Below, piece by piece: positions 1-6,440 of a DNA stretch of 13,078 bases; positions within the stretch are counted from its first letter, which is position 1; each line of letters begins with the position of its first letter. The DNA is from Sulfurovum sp. (lineage in GTDB: Bacteria > Campylobacterota > Campylobacteria > Campylobacterales > Sulfurovaceae). The stretch is taken from positions 1-13,078 of the forward strand of contig JALVXW010000071.1 in assembly GCA_027038155.1 (NCBI GenBank), read 5' to 3'. The notes beneath the pieces are model-generated. The model did no database searches. It saw only the letters and a program-made list of their open reading frames with translations, and was not told where the DNA came from. Position numbers and translations under genes: made by a program.

Positions 1-10
1 CACTTGCCAT
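1..10 (-). CDS. Start of an unidentified downstream gene (3 codons visible)
   Basis: An ATG on the minus strand at 8-10 is followed by GCA AGT (Met-Ala-Ser) before the window ends. A strong Shine-Dalgarno sequence, AAGGAG, lies at 18-23 with 7 nt of spacing, and the gene begins 23 nt after the efp stop codon. It is therefore probably co-transcribed with efp. Three residues say nothing about the product. Confidence 0.6.
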
Positions 11-33
11 AATATCACTCCTTATAAAAAAGT

Positions 34-600
34 CTATTTTGCTTTTTCTAGGTATTTGCCTTCAACTGTATCCACCTTAATCATCTCACCTTCAAGAACG
101 TGGAAAGGCACTTGCACTACAGCACCACTCTCTAATGTTGCAGGTTTTTTACCACCTTGGGAATCACCTTTAAAGTTAGGTGGAGTCTCTACGATTTTAA
201 GTACAACAGTTTGGGGAATCTCTACAGAGATAGCTTTTCCACCATGAAATAAAATCTCAGCTTCCATACCATCTACCATAAAGTCAAAAGTATCTTTACC
301 AACTTGCTCATGTGTAAGCCCTATTTGATCAAATGTTGTTGTATCCATAAACTGTAAAAACTCACCATCATCATATAGAAACTGCATAGTCTTCTGCTCT
401 AATTCAGGTACATCAAATTTATCACCAGCATGTACTGTTTTTTCTATTACTTTACCAGTTTGAAGATTTTTGATTTTCATACGTACAAATGCTGCACCCT
501 TACCTGGTTTAACATGTTGAAATTCAGTTACCCTGTAAGGATTTCCAGTTATCTCAAGTCTTGCACCTTTTTTAATATCACCCATTCCTATTGTAGCCAT
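34..600 (-). CDS. efp: Translation elongation factor P
   Basis: Elongation factor P binds between the P and E sites of stalled ribosomes and promotes peptide bond formation at polyproline stretches. The 188 residues match the usual bacterial length and the three-domain layout: an N-terminal KOW-like domain (about 1-65) followed by two OB-fold domains. The tip loop of domain I carries PGKG with the lysine at residue 34, the position that is beta-lysylated in E. coli. Whether the modifying enzymes (EpmA/EpmB or another route) exist here cannot be seen. The start at 600 is supported by AAGGAT upstream, about 6 nt away. A TATAAT box at 629-634 suggests its own promoter, and a hairpin at 662-693 separates it from the efflux operon upstream. 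The next gene begins 23 nt downstream. Confidence 0.97.
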   Translation of the reverse strand: MATIGMGDIKKGARLEITGNPYRVTEFQHVKPGKGAAFVRMKIKNLQTGKVIEKTVHAGDKFDVPELEQKTMQFLYDDGEFLQFMDTTTFDQIGLTHEQVGKDTFDFMVDGMEAEILFHGGKAISVEIPQTVVLKIVETPPNFKGDSQGGKKPATLESGAVVQVPFHVLEGEMIKVDTVEGKYLEKAK

Positions 601-628
601 AGTTTATCCTTAAAAAATTAATTAAATG

Positions 629-634
629 ATTATA
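629..634 (-). promoter_or_regulatory. Predicted -10 box upstream of efp
   Basis: The minus strand reads TTTGC directly before a perfect TATAAT, about 29 nt before the efp ATG. There is no convincing -35 hexamer 17 nt upstream, only T-rich sequence, which is common for housekeeping promoters in Campylobacterota. The leader would be roughly 20 nt and contains the AAGGAT ribosome binding site. Confidence 0.55.
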
Positions 635-661
635 GCAAAGTCTTAATAAATAAAGGGGAAA

Positions 662-693
662 TGTAGGGGCAGTTTTCTATAGCTGCCCCTACA
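662..693. repeat. Perfect 11-bp inverted repeat with GTAG/CTAC ends (REP-like hairpin, possible terminator)
   Basis: The arms TGTAGGGGCAG (662-672) and CTGCCCCTACA (683-693) are perfectly complementary around a 10-nt loop. The hairpin begins 16 nt after the stop codon of the permease C-half gene. On the transcribed strand it is followed by a mixed T/C stretch (TTTCCCCTTTATTTATT), which is a poor U tract, so it may work as an imperfect terminator or as a 3' end stabiliser. The GTAGGGG start resembles the GTAG-headed palindromes called REP elements, and the element at 8065-8121 also begins GTAGGG. Confidence 0.75.
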
Positions 694-709
694 CAAGATA
701 CCAAAAGTG

Positions 710-2431
710 TTATTTTGTGATAGAAATAGTATCAATCTCACAATGATCAGCCACATCAAAATCCATAGCTTTTGCATTATGCATAAGCACAGGGACAAAA
801 ATCAGTGAGACAAATACAGCCGCAACTGTACCTGAGATAAGAGCTACCCCTAGCCCCCCAAATACTGGGTCACTGGCAAGCAGTGCTGAACCCAATATAA
901 TAGCTACAGCAGTAAGTGCAATAGGTTTTGCTCTTGTTGCCACAGCAGTAGCAATAGCCTCTTTTTTCTCCATGCCATGACACTCCATCAATGATTTTGC
1001 AAAGTCTATCAGAAGCAGTGAGTTTCTTGAGCTAATTCCCATTAGGGCGATAAACCCAATCAGTGATGTCGCAGTCAAAAAGAAAGTCTCACTTGTAAAG
1101 AGATTAGCAACCCAGTGACCCACTATAACCCCAATGAGTGATAAAAATGAACCAAGTAAGATGATACCACTAATTACAAAACTTTTATAATAAACAACCA
1201 ATAGCAAAAATATCAAAATAAGAGCTGCTATAAATGCACCACCCAGATCCCTAAAGGTATCTAGTGTTACCTTCATCTCACCATCCCAACGCAACAAGAA
1301 CTTCTCACCAGTTTTTTTATCAGTCAAATAGAGGTCAAACATATATGTAGTAAATCCTGCTTTTTCTATCTTGTAATCTTTTGAGAACTGCTCTATCATC
1401 ATATCTCTAGCTTCAAGTAGCGGATAGACTTGTGAAACCATATCTGTCTCAGCTATGACATTTACCATTCTTGATAGATCTTTATGCATAATCATAGGGT
1501 TTGACTTTACTTTATGAATATCTACTACTTCATTAAGTGATACCATCATACCTCTTTGATTCATAAGGTTAAGCTGAGAGAGTTTACTCTCCAAAGCATC
1601 TTTACTTGATGACTCTAAACGCTTTGTATCTTTGTCTAATACCAAAAATATAGGTAACTGGTCTGGCATATTTTTACTATTTTTATGTGCTACCGCCATA
1701 CCTTCAAAGGCAAGATACAAGATGTTATTAACCTGTTTAACACTCAAACCACTTTTTGATATTTTATCTTTATTTGCTACAAGCTCATACTTATCATAAA
1801 TATCATCAGCCATAATATCTACATCGACCAAACCTTCTGTTTTATTGAAGATGTTTGCAACTTTTGTAGATATTTTACGCACCTCTTTTAGGTTATCTCC
1901 ATGAACTTCAAGTACAATAGAAGCTAGTGTTGGGGGACCAGCAGGTTGCTCTATAAACTTAATGTTTGTACCTTTAACCAAAGGAAGACAAGCTTTTTTT
2001 ACTACTGGTCTTAGCCTTTGAGTCATAAGAAATGATGGCTCTTCTCTTTCATGTTTGTCTGTTAGATTTACAGATATTTCAGACACATTCTCTGTTCTTT
2101 TCATACTAGAACCCTTTACAAGCCCAGCATAATCAAGAGGAATACCCTGCCCCAAAAAGAGTTCTATGTTCATTACTTCTTTTTCTTTTTTAAGAATATC
2201 TATAACACACTGACTAACTTCATTTGTCTGCTCTATAGAACTTCCTGTTGGTGTATCCACATATACAGAGAATGTATTGTCACTCTTTCCTGGCAACATC
2301 TTTGCTAAAACCAATTTAGACGGAAACATCAACAGTGAGGCAAAAAATGCTACAGCAGTTAAGATGATAACTAACGATTTTTTCTTCTTATCGCTTAAAA
2401 TGCCATAGATAAATTTTTTCAAACCTTTCAT
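710..2431 (-). CDS. RND efflux permease, C-terminal half (TM7-12)
   Basis: This is the second half of an inner-membrane proton-driven RND pump. TM7 lies at about 19-46, a large periplasmic porter and docking region at about 50-395, then TM8 (398-416), TM9 (418-440), TM10 (449-476), and TM11-12 (502-550). The TM10 segment GISSRNSLLLIDFAK aligns with the AcrB stretch around Lys940, here Arg469. Arg500 and Thr507 line up with AcrB Arg971 and Thr978. The segment RWDGEMKVTLDTFRDLG just before TM8 recalls a clade of COG0841 pumps rather than CusA. A normal RND permease is one chain of about 1,040 residues; this 573-residue protein is only the C half. Its ATG shares one base with the stop of the N-half gene (TAATG) and has a strong AAAGGAGG, so the two halves are probably translated together and assemble. 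The substrate cannot be told. Confidence 0.9.
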   Translation of the reverse strand: MKGLKKFIYGILSDKKKKSLVIILTAVAFFASLLMFPSKLVLAKMLPGKSDNTFSVYVDTPTGSSIEQTNEVSQCVIDILKKEKEVMNIELFLGQGIPLDYAGLVKGSSMKRTENVSEISVNLTDKHEREEPSFLMTQRLRPVVKKACLPLVKGTNIKFIEQPAGPPTLASIVLEVHGDNLKEVRKISTKVANIFNKTEGLVDVDIMADDIYDKYELVANKDKISKSGLSVKQVNNILYLAFEGMAVAHKNSKNMPDQLPIFLVLDKDTKRLESSSKDALESKLSQLNLMNQRGMMVSLNEVVDIHKVKSNPMIMHKDLSRMVNVIAETDMVSQVYPLLEARDMMIEQFSKDYKIEKAGFTTYMFDLYLTDKKTGEKFLLRWDGEMKVTLDTFRDLGGAFIAALILIFLLLVVYYKSFVISGIILLGSFLSLIGVIVGHWVANLFTSETFFLTATSLIGFIALMGISSRNSLLLIDFAKSLMECHGMEKKEAIATAVATRAKPIALTAVAIILGSALLASDPVFGGLGVALISGTVAAVFVSLIFVPVLMHNAKAMDFDVADHCEIDTISITK

Positions 2432-4038
2432 TAGTTACCTCCTTTGTTATAATGATGCTTATGTTTTGGTTTTTTCAACAGTTTCAAACTCAAATATGGT
2501 GTAAATATATAAGCAATAAACAGTGATGCAATAAGTGCAACTGGAACATTATACGGAATAGGCTTCATAAATGACCCCATCATACCACCAACAAATGCCA
2601 TAGGAACCATAGTCAAAATAATCGCCAAAGTTGCCACATTTGTAGGAGCCCCAATCTCATCTGTAGCCTCAACAACCAACTTGTCCATCTCTTTACTATC
2701 CACGTCATGAGCATGCAGATGTCTGTGAATATTTTCAATAACAATAATAGCTGCATCAACCAAGAGTCCCAATGAGAGCAAAAATGCAAATAGTGTAATC
2801 CTGTTTATTGTCTGTCCAGATAGATATGCTACAAATAGTGTAATAGCTAAAATAGCAGGAACTGTAAATGTAACAATAATAGACTCTCTCCAACCTAGTG
2901 CAAATACAAGCATAAGAGCAATAATAACAATGGTTATAACAAGGTGGTGCATAAGCTCATTTACTGCTTCATCTGCTCTTGTACCATAGTTTCTAGTAAT
3001 TAGGTAGCCAATGCCCTCTTTTGCAAACTCATCTTTATGCTCACTAAGTATATCAATAACATCATCAGATACAAATACTGCATTTGTTCCTGCCAACTTA
3101 GCAACTGTAAGCGTAATTTGACTTTTTTCTTTAGAGAGTTTACTGTCTACACTCTTTTTAAATAACATCTTAGCTGTTTGAAAATTCTGTATATCAACAC
3201 CTTTAGTTACAGACGCTACATCTCTAAGATAAATAGGAGACCCCATATATTGAGCTACTATGATAGAGTCAACATCTTTTACACTCTCTATGGCATTTTT
3301 AACGCCAAATATAACAAGTTTATTATCTTTAGTACGGCCTTTAACATCTGGTACATCTACTGCTACAGATTGAACTGCTTGCATTATCTGACCTAAAGAC
3401 AGATGATAAGCAGATAACTTTTGTAAATCTACTTCAATATTATATTGAGCTCTTCTCGCACCTTTTAATGTTGTTTTAGCTACATTTTCTACTGCATTTA
3501 TCTTCTGTTGTATCTTGCGTGCTATCTCATATAGTTTAACATCATTCACTCTGCTTCCATCTTTTGCATAAAAAGATACAGACAAGATAGGAATATCGAT
3601 ATCAATATCAAAAGGTTTAATTATTGGTTGCATAACACCTTTTGGCATATTGTCCATATTTTGCATTACTTTATCATATAGTTTTAGATTAGAAATCTCT
3701 CTATTTTGACCAATATAATACATAACATTTACAATACCTACATTATCCATAGCCATACCATAAATATGCTCTATACCCTTAACCTCTCTAAGCTTACGCT
3801 CCAAGGGATTTACTATCACATTTTCTATCTCCTGGGGAGTAGCCCCAGGCATAGCAATAATAACAGCTCCACCAGAGATGGCTATCTGGGGATCCTCCTC
3901 TCTTGGCATCACATTTAGAGCCAGATATCCCATGACAAGAATAGTTACTCCAAGCAGAGCAGTTAAAGGGTTTTTTAAAAACCCTTTAGCCAGCTTTCCC
4001 GCATAATCCTTTACTTGATACTCTTTTTTTATACTCAT
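2431..4038 (-). CDS. RND efflux permease, N-terminal half (TM1-6)
   Basis: This is the first half of a split RND permease. TM1 is at about 22-44, the periplasmic PN1/PN2/DN region at 46-360, TM2-TM4 at about 363-437, and TM5-TM6 at about 468-520. The TM4 motif reads GLLVDAAIIVIENI. Asp428 corresponds to AcrB Asp407, but the second aspartate (Asp408) is Ala429, as in the single-aspartate motif of the heavy-metal pump CusA. The protein ends with a His/Lys-rich tail (KKPKHKHHYNKGGN), which matches the cytoplasmic linker that normally joins TM6 to TM7. It starts 2 nt after the stop of the membrane fusion protein gene, with only a weak AGG near the start, so coupling to that gene is likely. HME-like features and the AcrB-like partner half leave the substrate class open. 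Confidence 0.9.
   Translation of the reverse strand: MSIKKEYQVKDYAGKLAKGFLKNPLTALLGVTILVMGYLALNVMPREEDPQIAISGGAVIIAMPGATPQEIENVIVNPLERKLREVKGIEHIYGMAMDNVGIVNVMYYIGQNREISNLKLYDKVMQNMDNMPKGVMQPIIKPFDIDIDIPILSVSFYAKDGSRVNDVKLYEIARKIQQKINAVENVAKTTLKGARRAQYNIEVDLQKLSAYHLSLGQIMQAVQSVAVDVPDVKGRTKDNKLVIFGVKNAIESVKDVDSIIVAQYMGSPIYLRDVASVTKGVDIQNFQTAKMLFKKSVDSKLSKEKSQITLTVAKLAGTNAVFVSDDVIDILSEHKDEFAKEGIGYLITRNYGTRADEAVNELMHHLVITIVIIALMLVFALGWRESIIVTFTVPAILAITLFVAYLSGQTINRITLFAFLLSLGLLVDAAIIVIENIHRHLHAHDVDSKEMDKLVVEATDEIGAPTNVATLAIILTMVPMAFVGGMMGSFMKPIPYNVPVALIASLFIAYIFTPYLSLKLLKKPKHKHHYNKGGN
2438..2445 (-). promoter_or_regulatory. Strong ribosome binding site for the permease C-half
   Basis: AAAGGAGG on the minus strand stands 6 nt before the ATG at 2429-2431, inside the last codons of the N-half gene. 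A near-perfect Shine-Dalgarno here argues that the split between the two permease halves is a true gene boundary and not a recent frameshift. Confidence 0.8.
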
Positions 4039-4040
4039 TA

Positions 4041-4838
4041 TTATGACCTAATAAAAATTTTAGTATACATACCAGGATATACTGGCTTATTTTTTTTATC
4101 AAAAGTTATCTTTATCTTAAACTTATGAGTCATAGGGTTTGAACTAGGGATAATAGAACTTATCTTGCCTGTAGTAGTTAAATCTATTGAAGGTATCTTC
4201 ACACTTACCTCTTTCCCTATTTCAATATACTGAAGTTGACTCTCTGAAATCTCAGCTACTATTTTTAACCTCTCTAAATCCGTTAAAATAACTGCTGGCA
4301 TACCAGGAATTGCCATTTCCCCTTCATTGACTCTTTTAGAAACAATCACACCATCATTGGGTGCTTTGATTTTTAAATAATTATATTGATTTAAAACCTC
4401 TTGTTTTTTTGCCTCTGCCTGTTTTACCTGTTCTTTTGCAATAGTTACCATATCTTTCAAATTTTTAGCAGCTAACTGCATAGTCTCAAGCTCAAATTTA
4501 GAGACCATTTTTTTCTTATAAAGTCTCTCATGACGTGCAAGATTTGTTAACACATTATTGTATTGGTTCATATTCATTTGAAGAGCCAATCTAGCTTGAG
4601 AGATACCAAGCTCAACTTGTCTCTCGGCAGACTCTATCTCCTTGGAGTCAATCTCATAGAGAAGTTGCCCTTTTTTAACAATATCACCTTCGGCAACAGC
4701 CATATTTTTAACAAATCCCATATATCTGCTTGTCATCATCTTCTGATTATCAGATATAACTGACCCGCTCAAATCTATATCTGCTGCACTTACATATGTC
4801 AGCAGAACAATACTCAATATAGTAACAATTTTTTTCAT
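4041..4838 (-). CDS. Membrane fusion protein (periplasmic adaptor) of the RND pump
   Basis: A HlyD/AcrA-type adaptor that links the inner-membrane permease to the outer-membrane channel. Residues 1-18 form a signal peptide (hydrophobic IVTILSIVLLTYVSA, probable cleavage near Ala18). The lipoyl half-motifs flank a coiled-coil hairpin: GFVKNMAVAEGDIVKKGQLL at 41-60, helices at about 65-150, and IKAPNDGVIVSKRVNEGE at 157-174. A beta-barrel domain follows to about 265. There is no N-terminal lipobox cysteine. At 265 residues it is clearly shorter than the usual 350-400 and ends after the beta-barrel, without the membrane-proximal domain of AcrA. The start has AAGGAG at 7 nt. It lies 19 nt after the outer membrane factor gene and 2 nt before the permease N-half, so it is in the same operon. 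Confidence 0.9.
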   Translation of the reverse strand: MKKIVTILSIVLLTYVSAADIDLSGSVISDNQKMMTSRYMGFVKNMAVAEGDIVKKGQLLYEIDSKEIESAERQVELGISQARLALQMNMNQYNNVLTNLARHERLYKKKMVSKFELETMQLAAKNLKDMVTIAKEQVKQAEAKKQEVLNQYNYLKIKAPNDGVIVSKRVNEGEMAIPGMPAVILTDLERLKIVAEISESQLQYIEIGKEVSVKIPSIDLTTTGKISSIIPSSNPMTHKFKIKITFDKKNKPVYPGMYTKIFIRS

Positions 4839-4857
4839 ATCTATTCTCCTTTATCTT

Positions 4858-6249
4858 TTATTTTAAAGCTTTTTTTACATTGTAAACTTTACCACTGTTC
4901 TCTTTGTTTACCAATGCTTCAAGCTCAAATACTTTAATGTTTCTTCTATTTTTGGCTGTTAACGACTTTAAAAGCACTTCAAGCTCTTTGGACTGCTTTA
5001 TAAGAACATCTGATATAGAAACCATACCCTCTTTATATCTAGCTCTGTAATTCTTATATACCTTTCTAGCAAACCTTAACTGTTTTGCATAACTTCTTAT
5101 GTCTGCGTCTGCACTTAAGATCTCTGTTTTAAGCTTTTTAGCCTTAAGGGCAATACCTCTTTTGGCTAATAATACTTGATTTTCAACCATTAAGTGACGA
5201 GCTTTTGCCTTCTCTAAGTTTGCCGCATCTATGCCACCGTTAAATAGATTTATCTTAACTTGCACACCTACAGTATAGGCATCTTTATCCTTAAAATCAT
5301 TCCACAGAACATCATCTGCACTACTATACTCTGCAAAAGCACCTACAGTTGGCAAGAAATTTGATTTTTCAACATTTACAGCCATTTTAGCTATCTTTTC
5401 TCCCAAAAGAGCTTTTTGCATATCTATATTTTTAGCCTCTAAAGATGCTTTTGTAATATGTGGCATAGGTGCTTTATCACTTACCCTTCTAATAGATGTT
5501 ACATCTCTATTGAGTAGAAATGACAAGAACTGATAAGCCAAATCCCTGTTTAATTTTGCTTGATTGTACATACTCATAGCCTCTGCTCCACGAGCCTGTA
5601 CTTCGAGAACATCTATATCCTTTGCATATCCCTCTTTTTTCATGCTTTTTACAATACGTTTTAATCTTCTGATATTACTAATAATTTTTGAAAGATTTGA
5701 GATATAATGTTCTACTAAAGATATATCATAAAATGCTTTTTTTACTTGAAATACTTTTTCATTTAGAAGCTTGTGAGTATCATACTTACTCATACGATAT
5801 AGTGCATCTGTAATGCGACCATACTCTGTTAGTTTACCACCAGTATATATAGGTAGCATATATGTCAATTTAGTTTGAAAATGGTTTCTTGGGTCTGGGT
5901 AGTTTAAACTTTTAGGTGCAACAGGCAAAGGATTTGTTTGCCCAGACATATCAAATTCTGCAAAACCAAAATCCCCAAAAGTAGCCTCACGACTTTGAAG
6001 TTTAAAACCAAATACATTTCCTGCATCATTTGATCGCATACCCATAATATTAAGATCTAACTTGCCATAATTGTAGCCTTTTGCTACTTTGGCTTCATAA
6101 GATTTCATATCCTCTTTAAAGCGAGCAACTTTTAATTCCAAATTATCTTTTTTTAAAATATTAATGGCATGACTCAATGTCAAATTTTTTACTCCAGCAA
6201 ACAAAGGCAATGAGACGATTAGAAACAGAAATACTCTTTTGACTAACAT
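4858..6249 (-). CDS. TolC-like outer membrane efflux protein
   Basis: The outer-membrane channel of the tripartite pump. From the ATG at 6249 it has 463 residues, typical of the outer membrane factor family. It starts with a signal peptide (MLVKRVFLFLIVSLPLFAG, cleavage near residue 19), followed by LTLSHAINILKKDNLELKVARF, the usual opening helix of the family. Two similar halves follow, each with long amphipathic helices (roughly 20-235 and 250-450), the second containing FNGGIDAANLEKAKARH, a common TolC-family hallmark. The frame is open 7 codons further upstream to a TTG at 6270, but AGGAG at 6258-6262 sits 8 nt before the ATG and lies within that extension, so the ATG is preferred. It is the first gene of the operon, followed by the adaptor and the split permease. 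No regulator is visible nearby. Confidence 0.92.
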   Translation of the reverse strand: MLVKRVFLFLIVSLPLFAGVKNLTLSHAINILKKDNLELKVARFKEDMKSYEAKVAKGYNYGKLDLNIMGMRSNDAGNVFGFKLQSREATFGDFGFAEFDMSGQTNPLPVAPKSLNYPDPRNHFQTKLTYMLPIYTGGKLTEYGRITDALYRMSKYDTHKLLNEKVFQVKKAFYDISLVEHYISNLSKIISNIRRLKRIVKSMKKEGYAKDIDVLEVQARGAEAMSMYNQAKLNRDLAYQFLSFLLNRDVTSIRRVSDKAPMPHITKASLEAKNIDMQKALLGEKIAKMAVNVEKSNFLPTVGAFAEYSSADDVLWNDFKDKDAYTVGVQVKINLFNGGIDAANLEKAKARHLMVENQVLLAKRGIALKAKKLKTEILSADADIRSYAKQLRFARKVYKNYRARYKEGMVSISDVLIKQSKELEVLLKSLTAKNRRNIKVFELEALVNKENSGKVYNVKKALK

Positions 6250-6257
6250 AATACAAA

Positions 6258-6262
6258 CTCCT
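6258..6262 (-). promoter_or_regulatory. Ribosome binding site that fixes the start of the outer membrane factor
   Basis: AGGAG on the minus strand, 8 nt before the ATG at 6247-6249. It decides between this ATG and the in-frame TTG at 6268-6270, which has no comparable site. Confidence 0.8.
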
Positions 6263-6296
6263 AGTATCAAAAAGATCTATTGCAACAGAAGATAAA

Positions 6297-6313
6297 GCAC
6301 TACCTTGCACTAC
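6297..6313. repeat. Tandem 7-bp direct repeat in the efflux operon leader
   Basis: The plus strand reads GCACTAC CTT GCACTAC: two identical heptamers at 6297-6303 and 6307-6313 with a 10-bp period, one helical turn. They lie between the predicted -10 box (6329-6334) and the first gene of the efflux operon, a position where an activator or repressor could bind. Chance recurrence cannot be excluded. Confidence 0.4.
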
Positions 6314-6328
6314 AATAATATACTCGCG

Positions 6329-6334
6329 ATTATA
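6329..6334 (-). promoter_or_regulatory. Predicted -10 box of the efflux operon
   Basis: The minus strand reads TTAGATATAATCGCG, with a perfect TATAAT at 6329-6334 and an AT-rich upstream region (6335-6400) but no clear TTGACA. Transcription would start near 6321 and leave a leader of about 70 nt that contains the GTAGTGC direct repeats. This is the best candidate in the 191-bp gap between serA and the outer membrane factor gene. Confidence 0.5.
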
Positions 6335-6403
6335 TCTAATTGAATTTAATTTAATGATTAAAAAATATATTTTGTATCAATATTTTTGAACATTTAAAGA
6401 GAT

Positions 6404-6435
6404 AAATCTTTGTAGCCTTTTTGCTACAAAGATTT
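6404..6435 (-). terminator. Hairpin terminator after serA
   Basis: The arms at 6404-6416 (AAATCTTTGTAGC) and 6423-6435 (GCTACAAAGATTT) form a perfect 13-bp stem with a 6-nt loop. The stem starts 5 nt after the serA stop codon. The strand in the direction of transcription ends the stem in GATTT and continues ATCTCTTT, so the U tract is short. Placement and perfection make a terminator likely. Confidence 0.7.
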
Positions 6436-6440
6436 TATAA

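Noticed and set aside
2431..2433. The permease split as a frameshift pseudogene
   Set aside because: The second half has its own ATG and a strong ribosome binding site, both halves are complete up to the linker, and no degraded sequence lies between them. A sequencing error is still a small possibility and is noted in the finding.
6250..6270. A seven-codon N-terminal extension of the outer membrane factor from a TTG start
   Set aside because: The extension contains the AGGAG ribosome binding site for the ATG at 6249 and would put extra residues before an already complete signal peptide.
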